This document shows, piece after piece, positions 54,866-64,000 of a stretch of DNA of 64,000 nucleotides. Within the stretch, counting starts at the first letter, position 1; each line of letters starts with the position of its first letter. Source of the DNA: Pseudomonas sp. Irchel s3h17 (GTDB lineage Bacteria > Pseudomonadota > Gammaproteobacteria > Pseudomonadales > Pseudomonadaceae); assembly GCF_900187505.1 (NCBI RefSeq), contig NZ_FYDL01000005.1:222794-286793 (forward strand), in the 5' to 3' direction. Position numbers and translations under genes: made by a program. The notes under the pieces were generated by a model. That model was not told where the DNA came from, searched no databases, and worked only from the letters and a program-made list of their open reading frames with translations.

Positions 54866-56098
54866 TTACGCGGTTTGTTCGACTTTCTCTTCCTGGGCCA
54901 GGCAGGCCGCAGCGGTGAAGAGCACGTCGGTGGAGGAGTTCAGCGCGGTTTCCGCCGAGTCCTGCAGCACGCCGATGATGAAGCCCACGGCGACCACTTG
55001 CATGGCGATCTCGCTAGGAATGCCGAACAGGCTGCATGCCAGCGGAATCAGCAACAGCGAGCCACCGGCTACGCCCGAGGCGCCACAGGCACAAATCGCC
55101 GCGACCACACTCAGCAGCACGGCGGTCGGCAGGTCCACGGCAATACCCAAGGTGTGAACCGCAGCCAGGGTCAGCACGGTGATGGTGATGGCCGCGCCGG
55201 CCATGTTGATGGTCGCGCCCAGGGGAATCGAGACCGAGTAGGTGTCTTCATGCAGGCCCAGGCGCTTGCTCAACTCCAGGTTGACCGGAATGTTCGCCGC
55301 CGAGCTGCGGGTGAAGAACGCGGTGATCCCGCTTTCGCGCAGGCAGGTCAGTACCAGCGGGTAAGGGTTGCGGCGCAGTTTCCAGAACACGATGAGCGGG
55401 TTCATCACCAGGGCCACGAACAGCATGCAGCCCAGCAGCACGGCCAGCAGGTGCATGTAGCCCAGCAGCGCGTCGAAGCCCGAGGTGGCCAGGGTCGAAG
55501 CCACCAGGCCGAAAATGCCCAGCGGTGCAAAGCGAATCACCACGTGCACGATCAGGGTCACGCCGTTGGACAGGTCGCCGAGCACTTCGCGGGTGGTTGC
55601 GCCGGCATGGCGGATGGCCACGCCCATGCCGATCGCCCATGCCAGGATACCGATGAAGTTAGCGTTCATCAGGGCGCTGACCGGGTTATCGACCACGCTC
55701 AGCAGCAGGCTTTGCAGGACTTCACCAATCCCGCCGGGCGCGCTGACGGCCACTTCGTGGGTGGCGAGCACGAGGCTGGACGGGAACAGGGTGCTGGCGA
55801 CCACCGCAACGGCAGCGGCACTGAAGGTGCCGAGCAGGTACAGGAACAGAATCGGTCGGATATGGGTTTCCTGGCCGTGCTTGTGGTTGGCGATCGAGGC
55901 CATTACCAGCACGAACACCAGAATCGGCGCGACGGCTTTGAGTGCGCTGACAAACACTTTGCCAATGAACGCGGTGGACTTCGCCATTTCAGGCGCGAGC
56001 AGCGCCAGGACGATACCGGCGATCAGGCCAATCACGATCTGGGTGACCAGGCTGGTGCGTTTGAGTCGTTGCAGGAGAGAAAGCGGTGCTGCAGTCAT
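54866..56098 (-). CDS. sstT: Serine/threonine:Na+ symporter
   Basis: A 410-residue dicarboxylate/amino-acid:cation symporter. Matches Sst[45 protein letters not shown] with the SSAANIP hairpin, [22 protein letters not shown], and [26 protein letters not shown]. It takes up serine and threonine with sodium. The MTAAPLS start at 56098 is chosen; a long upstream extension is not homologous. Confidence 0.95.
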   Translation of the reverse strand: MTAAPLSLLQRLKRTSLVTQIVIGLIAGIVLALLAPEMAKSTAFIGKVFVSALKAVAPILVFVLVMASIANHKHGQETHIRPILFLYLLGTFSAAAVAVVASTLFPSSLVLATHEVAVSAPGGIGEVLQSLLLSVVDNPVSALMNANFIGILAWAIGMGVAIRHAGATTREVLGDLSNGVTLIVHVVIRFAPLGIFGLVASTLATSGFDALLGYMHLLAVLLGCMLFVALVMNPLIVFWKLRRNPYPLVLTCLRESGITAFFTRSSAANIPVNLELSKRLGLHEDTYSVSIPLGATINMAGAAITITVLTLAAVHTLGIAVDLPTAVLLSVVAAICACGASGVAGGSLLLIPLACSLFGIPSEIAMQVVAVGFIIGVLQDSAETALNSSTDVLFTAAACLAQEEKVEQTA

Positions 56099-56419
56099 AG
56101 CGGTATCTCTGATTTTTTTAAGGTGCTGTGAATCCAGGGAGGCTGTCCGTCGAGATCGAGAAGGCGGGCAAAACGGATAAGCGCGCGAATTCAGCCTTGG
56201 CTGAGGAGCATCCAGTCTTTCGCGGGGGGCGGACTTTATCACAGCGTGGGCGTTATCCTTCAGTCCTGTGACGATCTGCCACCTGGGGTTCACCCTCCGG
56301 GATCAGGTTCCCGCCAGCATGATCGGGCGCACTCTGCTAAGATTCGCCATCCTCTTTTTTCATCTCCCCTCAGTGAGCCTTCGGGCAGTCGCTGGCGTTG
56401 TCGTTTTCTGGAGTTACCC
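56099..56419. other. Divergent intergenic region between sstT and the MFS gene
   Basis: About 320 bp with both promoters. A short GC-rich part near 56265-56330 looks structured, but no riboswitch class was recognised. Confidence 0.45.
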
Positions 56420-57586
56420 ATGTTGTTTCCCATCCTGCTGTTGTCAGCCGCCGGTTTCACGGTGCTGACCACGGAGTTCATCATTGTCGGCCTGCTGCCC
56501 TCGATTGCTCGCGACCTCGATGTCAGCGTTTCCCAGGCGGGGCTGCTGGTGACCTTGTTCGCGTTTACCGTGGCGGCATTCGGGCCATTCCTGACGGCGT
56601 ACTTCGCGCGCTTCGAGCGCCGCCGGCTGTTTATCAGCGTGTTGATCCTGTTCGGGCTGGCCAACACCCTGGCCGCCCTGGCGCCCAACATTGGCGTGAT
56701 GGCAGTGGCCCGGTTGATACCGGCGCTGGGGTTGCCGGTGTTCTGGGCGCTGGCCAGTGAGACGGCGGTGGACATCGTGGGGCCGGACTACGCCGGGCGG
56801 GCGATTGCCAAGATCGGCTTCGGGATCGTCTGTGCCACCGTCTTCGGGATTCCCGTCGGCACGCTGATCTCCGATGCATTCGGTTGGCGCAGTGCCTTCG
56901 GCATTCTGGCGCTGATTGCCTTCGCCAAGGCCTTGCTGCTGTTTATCTACTTGCCGAAAACCGACCTGCACAACCAGCAGGTGAGTTTCGCTTCGCAGTT
57001 CAGGATTCTGCGCAGTCCGTTGATGCAAGGGCATGTGCTGTTGTCGATTCTGGTGTTCAGCGGCATGTTCACCGCCTACACCTACCTGGCCGATATCCTG
57101 GAGCGGCTGGCCGGTTTCAACGGCGCGGTGGTGGGGTGGTGCCTGATGGGGTTTGGTGCGGTCGGCCTGATCGGCAATTCGCTGGGCGGGCGCATGGTCG
57201 ACCGCCACCCGCTGATTGCATCGATGGTGTTCTGCGGGTTCATGGTCGGCGGCCTGCTCGCGCTGGTGCCGAATATCCATTCGACCCTGGGGCTGGCGGC
57301 GGCGATGGGCATCTGGGGGGTGACCCAGGCGGCATTGTTTCTGGTCTGCCATGTGCGCCTGATGAAGGCCGCCCCGCAAGCGCCGGCGTTCGCCGCTTCG
57401 CTGAACATTGCCGGGGGCAACCTGGGGATTGGCCTGGGAGCGCTGGTGGGCGGGCGGGTGATCGACACCCTGGGCCTGGGGAGCCTGGGCGTTGCCGCGG
57501 CCGGTTTTATCCTGGTGTCGATCCTGCTGGCGCTGCTGCTGATGAAGCTCAAGACGCCGCTCGTCTGCGCCTCTACAGTGCGGTAA
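56420..57586 (+). CDS. MFS transporter of the DHA1 type
   Basis: A 388-residue exporter with 12 helices: TVLTTEFIIVGLLPSIARDLDVSVSQAGLLVTLFAFTVAAFGP, then motif-A-like YFARFERRRLFI. It resembles NepI/PbuE-type purine nucleoside exporters and drug exporters. The ATG at 56420 follows GGAGTTACCC. The gene overlaps the 3' end of the convergent NhaR-like gene by 14 bp. Confidence 0.9.
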   Translation: MLFPILLLSAAGFTVLTTEFIIVGLLPSIARDLDVSVSQAGLLVTLFAFTVAAFGPFLTAYFARFERRRLFISVLILFGLANTLAALAPNIGVMAVARLIPALGLPVFWALASETAVDIVGPDYAGRAIAKIGFGIVCATVFGIPVGTLISDAFGWRSAFGILALIAFAKALLLFIYLPKTDLHNQQVSFASQFRILRSPLMQGHVLLSILVFSGMFTAYTYLADILERLAGFNGAVVGWCLMGFGAVGLIGNSLGGRMVDRHPLIASMVFCGFMVGGLLALVPNIHSTLGLAAAMGIWGVTQAALFLVCHVRLMKAAPQAPAFAASLNIAGGNLGIGLGALVGGRVIDTLGLGSLGVAAAGFILVSILLALLLMKLKTPLVCASTVR

Positions 57587-58472
57587 ACAGTGCCCGGCGG
57601 GCACCTTCGGTAATGGCGACAATGCCCGGGTGCTTGACCTTGCGTTCCACCGAGATGGCGTAGAACGACTCACTGACCGCATCGGTCTGGCCAATCACCT
57701 CGACGCCGTACTGGCGTCGTACCTCGTCGGCAATCACGCTGGGGCCGATGAAGATTCCGCTGCCGGATTGGCCAAATGCCTGCATCAAGGCGCTGTCATC
57801 GAACTCGCCGACGATCCGCGGCTGGATCCGCTGTTCGGCAAACCAGCGTTGCAGTCTGCTGCGCACCACGGTTTCCTGGCCGGGAATCAGCAGGGGCGCG
57901 CCATGCAGGCAGCGCGGGAAGTCGCTGCCGTAGCGTTCGGCCAATTCCCGAGTGGCGAAGAAGCTGATCCCGCACTCACCGAGTTTCTGGCTGTAGCCCT
58001 TGATGTCCAGGTGCGAGGGCATCGGGCTGTCGGAAATCACCAGGTCCAGCCGTTGAATCGCCAGGTCGGCCAGCAGGCGCTCCAGCTTGTCCTCGCGACA
58101 GGTAATGCGCAGCGGCTCGTGCAGCTCCATGGTTGGCGCAATCAGGCGATAGACAATGGATTTGGGCACTACGTCCGCGACGCCGACCCGAAACAGGATC
58201 TGTTGCTCGTTGGGCTGGGCTCGCAGCAGGGCTTCCAGTTCGCCTCCCAGCTGAAACATTTGCTCGGCGTAGGTCAGGGTCTGGCGACCGGCCTCGGTCA
58301 GTTCCAGTTGCCGTCCGACTCGCCGGAACAGTTCGATCCCGTAGGTTTGCTCCAGCAGGCTGATCTGCCCGCTGATGGTCTGGGGCGTCAGGTTCAGTTG
58401 TTCGCAGGCACGCACAATGCTGCCGGTTTTGGCCACGACCCAGAAGTAATGCAGTTGCCGATAATTGAGCAT
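57573..58472 (-). CDS. nhaR: LysR-family regulator, NhaR type
   Basis: A 299-residue LysR regulator whose N-terminus MLNYRQLHYFWVVAKTGSIV and LTPQTISGQISLLEQTYGIELFRR match NhaR of E. coli, an activator of the NhaA antiporter that responds to sodium. The TerC, lipoprotein and MFS genes are neighbours, but none is a clear NhaA. The symbol is a family assignment. Confidence 0.82.
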   Translation of the reverse strand: MLNYRQLHYFWVVAKTGSIVRACEQLNLTPQTISGQISLLEQTYGIELFRRVGRQLELTEAGRQTLTYAEQMFQLGGELEALLRAQPNEQQILFRVGVADVVPKSIVYRLIAPTMELHEPLRITCREDKLERLLADLAIQRLDLVISDSPMPSHLDIKGYSQKLGECGISFFATRELAERYGSDFPRCLHGAPLLIPGQETVVRSRLQRWFAEQRIQPRIVGEFDDSALMQAFGQSGSGIFIGPSVIADEVRRQYGVEVIGQTDAVSESFYAISVERKVKHPGIVAITEGARRALFTAL

Positions 58473-58604
58473 GGCACTCGCCGATTCGTAAAAACCGAAG
58501 TATAGCCGCTAAAAATACGAATTTTCCTGAAGTATTCCCTTCCTTAGAATGCCTCGCTATCGACGGGCCACTATTTCGGCCGAGTCTGTTCTAACGAGGA
58601 AAGC

Positions 58605-58856
58605 ATGATGACACTCAAATCCTTGACTGCGGCTTCGTTGCTGGCTGTTTCTGCGCTGTTGCTCACTGGCTGTGACCAGGCCGAAAAAAGCGCCCAGCAA
58701 TTGATGGGCAAGGCCGCCGAATCGGCCAAGCAGGCGATCGACGATACCCACAAGGCGGCGGAGCAGGCCCTGAGCGACGCCACCGGGAACATCATCAGTA
58801 AAAAGGACCCTTCCGCCGACGACGACAAGCAAGAGAGTTCGTCGCAGGAAATCTAA
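58605..58856 (+). CDS. Small lipoprotein
   Basis: An 83-residue protein with a lipobox (LLLTGC, Cys about residue 23), then a charged helical stretch rich in Ala/Lys/Asp (EKSAQQLMGKAAESAKQAID) and an acidic tail. Probably outer-membrane anchored. It lies 29 bp before the TerC gene and may share its transcript. Function unknown. Confidence 0.85.
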   Translation: MMTLKSLTAASLLAVSALLLTGCDQAEKSAQQLMGKAAESAKQAIDDTHKAAEQALSDATGNIISKKDPSADDDKQESSSQEI

Positions 58857-58885
58857 TCTGTTCAACACCGAGTCAGGACTGACCC

Positions 58886-59635
58886 ATGGACTACCTTTTA
58901 CAACTTGCTGCAAGCCCCACTGCCTGGGTCGCCCTGGCCACCTTGATCGTGATGGAGATCGTGCTCGGCATCGATAACCTGATCTTCATCTCGATCCTGA
59001 CCAACAAGCTGCCGGAGCAGCACCGGGCCAAGGCGCGCCGGATCGGTATCAGCATGGCGCTGGTCCTGCGCCTGGGCCTGTTGAGCACCATTGCCTTCAT
59101 CGTGCAACTGACGGAGCCGGTGATCGAGGTGTTCGGTCACGCGTTCTCGTGGAAAGACATGATCCTGATTGCCGGTGGCCTGTTCCTGTTGTGGAAGGCA
59201 ACCACGGAAATCCACCACAGCATGGATCCGTCGCCGGATGATCCGACGTCGAAAACGTCGACGGTGACCTTGGGTTTTGCGGCGGCCATCGGTCAGATCC
59301 TGATGCTCGACCTGGTGTTCTCCATCGACAGCATCATTACCGCGGTCGGCATGACCGAGCATTTGCCGATCATGATCATTGCGGTCCTGGTGTCGGTGCT
59401 GGTGATGTTGTTGGCGGCCGAGCCTCTGGCCAAATTCATCAACGACAACCCGACGGTGGTGATGCTGGCGCTGGGCTTCCTGATCATGATCGGCATGACC
59501 CTGATCGCCGAAGGCTTCGGCGCTCACGTACCGAAAGGCTACGTCTATGCGGCCATGGCGTTCTCGGCGGCGATCGAAACGCTGAACATGTTGTCGCGCC
59601 GGGCCAGGCAAAAGCAGCTTGCTGAGCAGGCTTAA
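58886..59635 (+). CDS. TerC family membrane protein
   Basis: A 249-residue protein with seven or so helices and the TerC signatures [21 protein letters not shown] and [20 protein letters not shown], whose Asp residues are thought to bind metal. Members have been tied to manganese export and tellurite resistance. No yybP-ykoY-type leader was seen. It follows a small lipoprotein gene closely. Confidence 0.94.
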   Translation: MDYLLQLAASPTAWVALATLIVMEIVLGIDNLIFISILTNKLPEQHRAKARRIGISMALVLRLGLLSTIAFIVQLTEPVIEVFGHAFSWKDMILIAGGLFLLWKATTEIHHSMDPSPDDPTSKTSTVTLGFAAAIGQILMLDLVFSIDSIITAVGMTEHLPIMIIAVLVSVLVMLLAAEPLAKFINDNPTVVMLALGFLIMIGMTLIAEGFGAHVPKGYVYAAMAFSAAIETLNMLSRRARQKQLAEQA

Positions 59636-59720
59636 GCCTTAGCGGCAGTACTCGACGGTCGTCTGCGCTCGAAAGCGTGCAGGCGGCCGTTTTGCTTGAT
59701 GGGGATACCGGTGAAGTCGC

Positions 59721-59891
59721 TCAATGAGCGGAAGCGTGACGCCGTGCAGGTTTCTCGTGTTTGGCGGGGGCTTGCGGTGCTCTGTAGGCAGGATGGTGTC
59801 TGCGGGTGATGCGCAATACACCCCACAGCATGGCGGCCGCAACGGCCAGCCAGCCACCTATCAGCATCAGGATTATTGCCATCAGGCTCAT
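59721..59891 (-). CDS. Small membrane protein, 56 residues
   Basis: MSLMAIILMLIGGWLAVAAAMLWGV, one hydrophobic helix, then a basic tail (RITRRHHPAYRAPQAPAKHE...). GAGGAGGCACCG precedes the ATG at 59891, a strong ribosome site. Function unknown. Confidence 0.8.
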   Translation of the reverse strand: MSLMAIILMLIGGWLAVAAAMLWGVLRITRRHHPAYRAPQAPAKHEKPARRHASAH

Positions 59892-60099
59892 CGGTGCCTC
59901 CTCTTTGCCCGGCTTCGGGCACTTACGCTTTGCAGGTGTCAGTCTAGCCGCAGATGTGTTGCAGGCTATTGACCAATAGTCGTGAGCCTCCAACCTGTTC
60001 GTTCTATCGGCTGCGGGTGACTGCCGTTTACCGCTATAGCGCTGCTATGATCAGTGCTCAAGCCGGAAGATTGCTGACCGGCACCTGAACAAGTGAGTG

Positions 60100-60777
60100 A
60101 TGATGTTGCCGGTACTTCCTCGTTTTCGCTTCGCCTTGCTGGCTGCGGCCTGCGTCTTGAGCCTGGCCGGTTGTGCCGGGAGCGTGCAACCTGAAATCAA
60201 GCGCCTGCCCGAGCGTGTCGAGCTCAACGGCAGGTTCTACCGCGGCGAGGCTTATCAGAGTGGGCCGCAAACCCTGGCCAGCCTGCTGTCCCAGCAGGGT
60301 GTCGTGATCACGCCAGGGTTGCTCGACAAACCTTTGCATTTGCCGGGCGCCGAGGCGCAGTTGCAGCAAAGCATGCCTAAGCTGGCGCGTGAGTACGGCA
60401 TGGTCGTGTACCCGCTGGACAGCAACTTGCCAGCGCTGCTGACCCAGGTCGCGGCGGGTTATCCGGTGCTCTTGCGCTACACCGAGGGTTCGGCCTTCTG
60501 GAAAGAGCCCAGGTACGCCATTCTTGCCGGGTACAATCGTCAGAAGCAGACTGTGCTGCTGCGCTCGGGCATGAACCGTCGCCTGTTGCTGGACTTCAAC
60601 GCCTTTGAGTCGGCCTTCAAGGACGCGGGCGGTTGGGCTGTGCTGATTCAGGCGCCGACCCAGGTTCCCGCCAGTGTCGACCGGCAGCGCTGGCTGAGTG
60701 CGGCCAATGACCTGGCCCATGCGGGGCAGGAGCAGGCGGCTGCCCGGGCGACCGGGGCGTTGAACGCCCAGCCATGA
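60100..60777 (+). CDS. C39-peptidase-like lipoprotein without catalytic residues
   Basis: A 225-residue protein with a lipobox (LSLAGC) and the C39 papain-like fold. The catalytic Cys of the family (QCGPAALA) is Ser here (QSGPQTLASLL), and the His segment (HYAVV) is RYAILAGY. So both catalytic residues are lost. It may bind peptides or act as a scaffold. The start could be 60100, 60103 or 60106. A terminator follows. Confidence 0.82.
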   Translation: MMLPVLPRFRFALLAAACVLSLAGCAGSVQPEIKRLPERVELNGRFYRGEAYQSGPQTLASLLSQQGVVITPGLLDKPLHLPGAEAQLQQSMPKLAREYGMVVYPLDSNLPALLTQVAAGYPVLLRYTEGSAFWKEPRYAILAGYNRQKQTVLLRSGMNRRLLLDFNAFESAFKDAGGWAVLIQAPTQVPASVDRQRWLSAANDLAHAGQEQAAARATGALNAQP

Positions 60778-60780
60778 GAA

Positions 60781-60803
60781 ACGGCGCCCTGAGGCGCCGT
60801 TTT
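60781..60803 (+). terminator. Rho-independent terminator
   Basis: ACGGCGCC-CTGA-GGCGCCGT followed by TTTC, four bases after the C39-like stop. Confidence 0.85.
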
Positions 60804-60844
60804 CGATGAAGGCCCTGACTGGCGTCGGGGCCTTGATGAGCGAG

Positions 60845-61783
60845 CTACTCGGCGGTTTGTGCCACGCCGGTCTGGCGGCTTTTCAGGTTCTTGTTCGCTT
60901 TGTAGTTCAGGGCCGATGCCGGCACCGGGCTGCTCTTGCCGGTTTCAACCCACTGGCGGATGCGGGTGGCGTCGGCAAAGTGGGTGTATTTGCCGAAGGC
61001 GTCGAGAATCACCAGTGACACTGGGCGATCCCCCATGCGGGTAACCAGTACCAGGCAGTGTCCCGCCTGGTTGGTGAAGCCGGTCTTGGTCAGCTGGATA
61101 TCCCAATTGTCCTTGCGGACCAGGTGATCGGTGTTGCGAAAGCCCAGGGTATAACTGGGTTTGCGGAACGCTACGGTCTTTTCCTTGGTGCTGCTCAACT
61201 CGCTCAGCATCGGGTACTTGCGCGCCGCTTGCAGCAGTTTGCTCAGGTCGCGTGCCGTGGATACGTTGCTGGTGGACAGGCCCGTAGGCTCGACGTAGTG
61301 GGTGCTGGTCATGCCCAGCGCCTTGGCCTTGGCGTTCATCGCGGCAATAAAGGCGGCGTAGCCACCCGGGTAGTGGTGGGCCAGGGTCGCAGCCGCGCGG
61401 TTTTCCGAGGACATCAGGGTGATCAGCAGCATTTCCTTGCGCGACAGTTCGCTATTGAGCTTGACCCGCGAGAACACGCCTTTCATTTCCGGGGTGTTGC
61501 TGATCGTCACGGAAATGTACTCATCCATATTCTGCTTGGCTTCCAGCACCACCAGGCCGGTCATCAACTTGGTCACCGAGGCGATGGGTACCACGACATC
61601 CGGGTTGCTGGCATAGACGATCTTGTTGGTCTGCAAGTCGATCAGCATGGCGCTGCCCGAGGCGATATGCAGTTTCGAGGGGTCGCGAGGTGCCGCAGTG
61701 GTTTCACCAGCATCGACGTTCGACGTGATGACAGTGCCTGAAAATGCAAAAAAGAGACTCAGGATAGAAAGACGGATTTTCAC
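60845..61783 (-). CDS. pbpG: D-alanyl-D-alanine endopeptidase (PBP7)
   Basis: A 312-residue periplasmic serine peptidase that cuts peptidoglycan cross-links. A signal peptide ([22 protein letters not shown]) is followed by the three penicillin-binding motifs: SVTK ([11 protein letters not shown]), SSEN ([18 protein letters not shown]) and KTG ([13 protein letters not shown]). The GTG at 61783 is the likely start; the frame is open to 61822. Length matches E. coli PbpG. Confidence 0.94.
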   Translation of the reverse strand: MKIRLSILSLFFAFSGTVITSNVDAGETTAAPRDPSKLHIASGSAMLIDLQTNKIVYASNPDVVVPIASVTKLMTGLVVLEAKQNMDEYISVTISNTPEMKGVFSRVKLNSELSRKEMLLITLMSSENRAAATLAHHYPGGYAAFIAAMNAKAKALGMTSTHYVEPTGLSTSNVSTARDLSKLLQAARKYPMLSELSSTKEKTVAFRKPSYTLGFRNTDHLVRKDNWDIQLTKTGFTNQAGHCLVLVTRMGDRPVSLVILDAFGKYTHFADATRIRQWVETGKSSPVPASALNYKANKNLKSRQTGVAQTAE

Positions 61784-61966
61784 GCGAGTGGACTCGATAA
61801 ATGTGGGTATGCCGTTGTGCAACGGGCTTTTTCCAGAAAAACGTTACATTTTATGAGCGTAGTTGAGGAACTGTCGAATGTTCTTCGGGGCGCAGATGAA
61901 AGTCCTGGTTTTCGGCTAAAAAACAGCGGTTTTCGACGAACAGCCTTAAGGCCGTCCACAAACGAG

Positions 61967-61990
61967 AAACCCCGCCGGATGGCGGGGTTT
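61967..61990 (-). terminator. Terminator of folD
   Basis: AAACCCCGCC-GGAT-GGCGGGGTTT, a perfect 10-bp stem 29 bp after the folD stop on the minus strand. Confidence 0.88.
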
Positions 61991-62018
61991 CTGGTAGGGC
62001 ACCGGTGAAGCGCTGCAC

Positions 62019-62873
62019 TCAGCCGTGCAGGGTTTCCGCCGCGTAGAGCGTGTTTTCCAGCAGGCAGGCACGGGTCATCGGGCCAACGCCGCCAGGTACC
62101 GGAGTAATCCAGCCGGCGCGGGGCAGGGCGGTGTCGTAGATCACGTCGCCGACCAGCTTGCCATCTTCCTGGCGGTTGATGCCGACGTCGATGACGATGG
62201 CGCCTTCCTTGATCCACTCGCCCTTGACCAGGCCCGGCTTGCCGGCGGCCACGACCACCAGGTCGGCACGGCCGACATGGCCGGCCAGGTCCTTGGTGAA
62301 GCGGTGGGTAACGGTGACGGTGCAGCCGGCCAGCAACAGTTCCATCGCCATCGGGCGACCGACAATGTTGGAGGCGCCGACCACCACTGCGTTCATGCCG
62401 TACAGGTCGGCACCGGTGCTTTCCAGCAAGGTCATGATGCCTTTGGGCGTGCATGGGCGCAGCAGGGGGATGCGTTGTGCCAGGCGGCCGACGTTATAAG
62501 GATGGAAACCATCGACGTCTTTGTCCGGGCGAATGCGTTCCAGCAGTTTGGAGGCGTCCAGGTGCTCAGGCAGTGGCAGCTGCAGTAGCACGCCGTCGAT
62601 GTTCGGGTCGTCGTTAAGACGGTCGATCAGGTCGGTCAGGGCTTGCTGGGTGGTGTCAGCGGGCAGGTCATAGGCTTGGGAGAGGAAGCCGACCTCTTCA
62701 CAGTCTTTACGCTTGTGCGAGACATAAACCTGAGAGGCGGGATCGCTGCCGACCAGGATCACCGCGAGGCCGGGCGTGCGCAGGCCTTGCTCGCGACGCT
62801 CGGCGACACGTTTGGCGATCTGCTGGCGCAGGCTGGCGGCGATCGATTTGCCGTCGATTAGTTGTGCTGTCAT
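62019..62873 (-). CDS. folD: Methylenetetrahydrofolate dehydrogenase / cyclohydrolase
   Basis: A 284-residue bifunctional FolD, which interconverts 5,10-methylene- and 10-formyl-tetrahydrofolate. It has [23 protein letters not shown] with the catalytic Lys, [25 protein letters not shown], and the dinucleotide motif [18 protein letters not shown]. Single gene with its own terminator. Confidence 0.97.
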   Translation of the reverse strand: MTAQLIDGKSIAASLRQQIAKRVAERREQGLRTPGLAVILVGSDPASQVYVSHKRKDCEEVGFLSQAYDLPADTTQQALTDLIDRLNDDPNIDGVLLQLPLPEHLDASKLLERIRPDKDVDGFHPYNVGRLAQRIPLLRPCTPKGIMTLLESTGADLYGMNAVVVGASNIVGRPMAMELLLAGCTVTVTHRFTKDLAGHVGRADLVVVAAGKPGLVKGEWIKEGAIVIDVGINRQEDGKLVGDVIYDTALPRAGWITPVPGGVGPMTRACLLENTLYAAETLHG

Positions 62874-62975
62874 TGCGCGTGATTAACCATCGAGAGGGGG
62901 AAGAAAAGAGAGCGCATTCTCGCATGTCAGGACGTGAGGGCAAAGGCGCTTGGTCTGCAAATTCCCCTAACCCCT

Positions 62976-63034
62976 TAAATAAAATGAATTTTTTTTAAAA
63001 AAGAGTTGACGACCTTCGGACTCACCTATAACAT
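62976..63034 (+). promoter_or_regulatory. Stable-RNA-type promoter of the tRNA cluster
   Basis: An AT-rich block (62976-63003, including a run of eight T then A's) precedes TTGACG at 63006-63011. A -10 follows as TATAAC (63027-63032, spacer 15) or TAACAT (63029-63034, spacer 17). The AT block fits an UP element. Confidence 0.65.
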
Positions 63035-63156
63035 TCGTCGCACTTGTCGGGCACAGCCTAGCACTGGTTAAGAAGGTCGAACGGAAGAGTTGATGTTTAG
63101 CTCGGTGAGACTGAAAGCACTTAGTTTGTAATCGTCCAAGAATACAGATTAACAAG

Positions 63157-63233
63157 GCGCCCGTAGCTCAGCTGGATAGAGCATCCGCCTTCTAAGCGGA
63201 TGGTCGCAGGTTCGAGTCCTGCCGGGTGCGCCA
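63157..63233 (+). tRNA. tRNA-Arg (anticodon TCT)
   Basis: A 77-base cloverleaf beginning GCGCCCGTAGCTCAGCTGGA and ending in encoded CCA. The anticodon loop is CTTCTAA, giving TCT for AGA. First gene of the cluster. Confidence 0.97.
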
Positions 63234-63274
63234 ATTAGGCAGCTTTGGCACAAGTAAAGCAACATGGCAATATG

Positions 63275-63350
63275 GTGGGCGTAGCTCAGTTGGTAGAGCA
63301 CGGGATTGTGACTCCCGTTGTCGAGGGTTCGATCCCCTTCGTCCACCCCA
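63275..63350 (+). tRNA. tRNA-His (anticodon GTG)
   Basis: A 76-base cloverleaf beginning GTGGGCGTAGCTCAGTTGGT and ending CCACCCCA. Anticodon GTG. The extra 5' G expected for tRNA-His is present at 63274. Confidence 0.97.
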
Positions 63351-63360
63351 TATTTAGAAA

Positions 63361-63388
63361 GGCGCCAGATTAATAGTCTGGCGCCTTT
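63361..63388 (+). terminator. Hairpin between tRNA-His and tRNA-Leu
   Basis: GGCGCCAGA-TTAATAG-TCTGGCGCC then TTTG. A perfect 9-bp stem within the tRNA cluster. It could attenuate transcription into tRNA-Leu or be a processing signal. Confidence 0.6.
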
Positions 63389-63406
63389 GCTTTAAAAGCT
63401 TGATAC

Positions 63407-63491
63407 GCGGATGTGGTGGAATTGGTAGACACACTGGATTTAGGTTCCAGCGCCGCAAGGTGTGAGAGTTCGAGTCTCTCCGTCCGCACCA
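63407..63491 (+). tRNA. tRNA-Leu (anticodon TAG)
   Basis: An 85-base class II cloverleaf with a long variable arm, beginning GCGGATGTGGTGGAATTGGT and ending in CCA. The anticodon loop TTTAGGT gives TAG. Followed by a terminator at 63539-63565. Confidence 0.97.
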
Positions 63492-63538
63492 AACAAGTAT
63501 TCGCAGTGATTCACCATAGTCAGCGAAACCCAACAGAA

Positions 63539-63565
63539 AGTCGCCTAGTGCGGCTTTTTTGTTGT
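63539..63565 (+). terminator. Terminator of the tRNA cluster
   Basis: AGTCGC-CTAGT-GCGGCT followed by six T's. One G-U pair in the stem. Confidence 0.75.
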
Positions 63566-64000
63566 CTGGACGTTCGTGGTCGTTCGCCACGATCCGCAAA
63601 ACGTTAGTACATTCGCCAGAGTGGTCTTCTGGTGGTGTACCAATGTCCCCCGCTGACAGCGTCGCCCGGCGAGCAACGTCCAAAACAGGACTTATCTGCC
63701 TGCGGCACCATGCCTTCGCTGGCAGGGTGTCCGGACAGGTCTTCGGCGCGCCACCCTCCCATCGACCAGCTTGCAGCGCATTGAAGGAAGCTTCTCAGTC
63801 GCATGGCAACGCCTGTCCGGCACTTGTGTCGAGAATCTGCCCTGGCTTGAGCGCATTGCGCGCTATGAGCGTGTTCATGCCTTCCGTTGCGCGGATCGCA
63901 GGGTGTGGAGTGGGTTTTCCATTCGAGAGCTACGCGCGCACGGCCGATGTCATACGCCGCTGCAAGGGTGGGGGTAGTCAGCATCAACGACCACCCGGCC
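63566..64000. other. Right-edge region after the tRNA cluster
   Basis: About 430 bp with no recognised gene. A minus-strand frame (63604-63987) is open for 127 residues but is rich in Cys/His/Arg/Trp and has no known domain; it looks like a translated non-coding repeat. The region could belong to a larger element cut by the window edge. Confidence 0.4.

Noticed and set aside
56265..56330. Possible riboswitch upstream of the MFS gene
   Set aside because: The GGGTTCACC / GATCAGGTTCCC segments recall a TPP element, but the conserved CUGAGA and the second pyrophosphate motif are absent on either strand.
58857..58885. Manganese (yybP-ykoY) riboswitch before the TerC gene
   Set aside because: Only 29 bp separate TerC from the lipoprotein gene, too short for the element, and its motifs are not seen upstream of the lipoprotein gene.
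63407..63491. Attachment site of an integrated element at tRNA-Leu
   Set aside because: No repeat of the tRNA 3' end and no integrase gene are visible in the remaining 509 bp.

Overview
The window looks like chromosome of a fluorescent pseudomonad (Pseudomonas fluorescens group). The base composition is GC-rich. REP hairpins of the GTGGCGAG / CTCCCTCGCC type are scattered between genes. The gene content is typical of Pseudomonas core and near-core genome: etfBA next to ETF-QO, a MocR regulator, RraB, queD, sstT, pbpG, and folD beside a tRNA cluster. No prophage, complete insertion sequence, CRISPR array or rRNA operon was found. Everything is read from sequence alone; no database search was run.

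Layout. 1-11.2 kb: a GNAT acetyltransferase, a composite REP element, ETF-QO divergent from etfBA, a periplasmic binding protein, two envelope lipoproteins (one OmpA-like), a MocR/GntR regulator, several small proteins and RraB. 11.2-18 kb: a cytochrome c protein, a 31-residue membrane peptide, a thiolase plus multifunctional beta-oxidation enzyme, a class I amidotransferase, and mgtC behind a long leader that carries a possible upstream ORF. 18-29.6 kb: a tandemly duplicated c-di-GMP/two-component locus of the Roc/Bvg type. 29.7-35.9 kb: a LysR regulator divergent from pirin and two isochorismatase-fold hydrolases, an MscS channel with a cNMP domain, an AhpD-like protein and a VOC protein. 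35.9-36.5 kb: the decayed remains of an ECF-sigma / TonB-receptor iron locus. 36.5-41.8 kb: an MFS transporter, a DapF-fold protein without catalytic cysteines, cytosine deaminase, QueD, and a patatin-like gene frameshifted by a 7-bp tandem duplication. 41.9-47.1 kb: two PepSY proteins with an OmpR-type two-component system, a tandem REP array and a chemoreceptor. 47.3-62.9 kb: transporters, TrhP, AI-2E family protein, small proteins, an AroE-like dehydrogenase, YceH, DUF1993, SstT, an MFS exporter, NhaR-like regulator, TerC, a C39-like pseudo-peptidase, PBP7 and FolD. 63.1-63.5 kb: tRNA-Arg, tRNA-His, tRNA-Leu.

The most notable region is 18.0-29.6 kb. Each half encodes an EAL response regulator, a LuxR/BvgA-type response regulator and a BvgS-type hybrid kinase. 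The copies have diverged in specific ways: the upstream kinase has a PAS domain that the downstream one lacks; the upstream EAL regulator has a degraded receiver domain; the downstream half has an extra receiver-only protein whose phospho-acceptor Asp is Asn. Three transcription units start behind a shared TTTCCTA...TAGGA element resembling BvgA heptads, which suggests auto- and cross-regulation.

Other points of interest are the mgtC leader, the frameshifted patatin gene, two enzyme-fold proteins lacking their family's catalytic residues, and the iron-uptake remnant.
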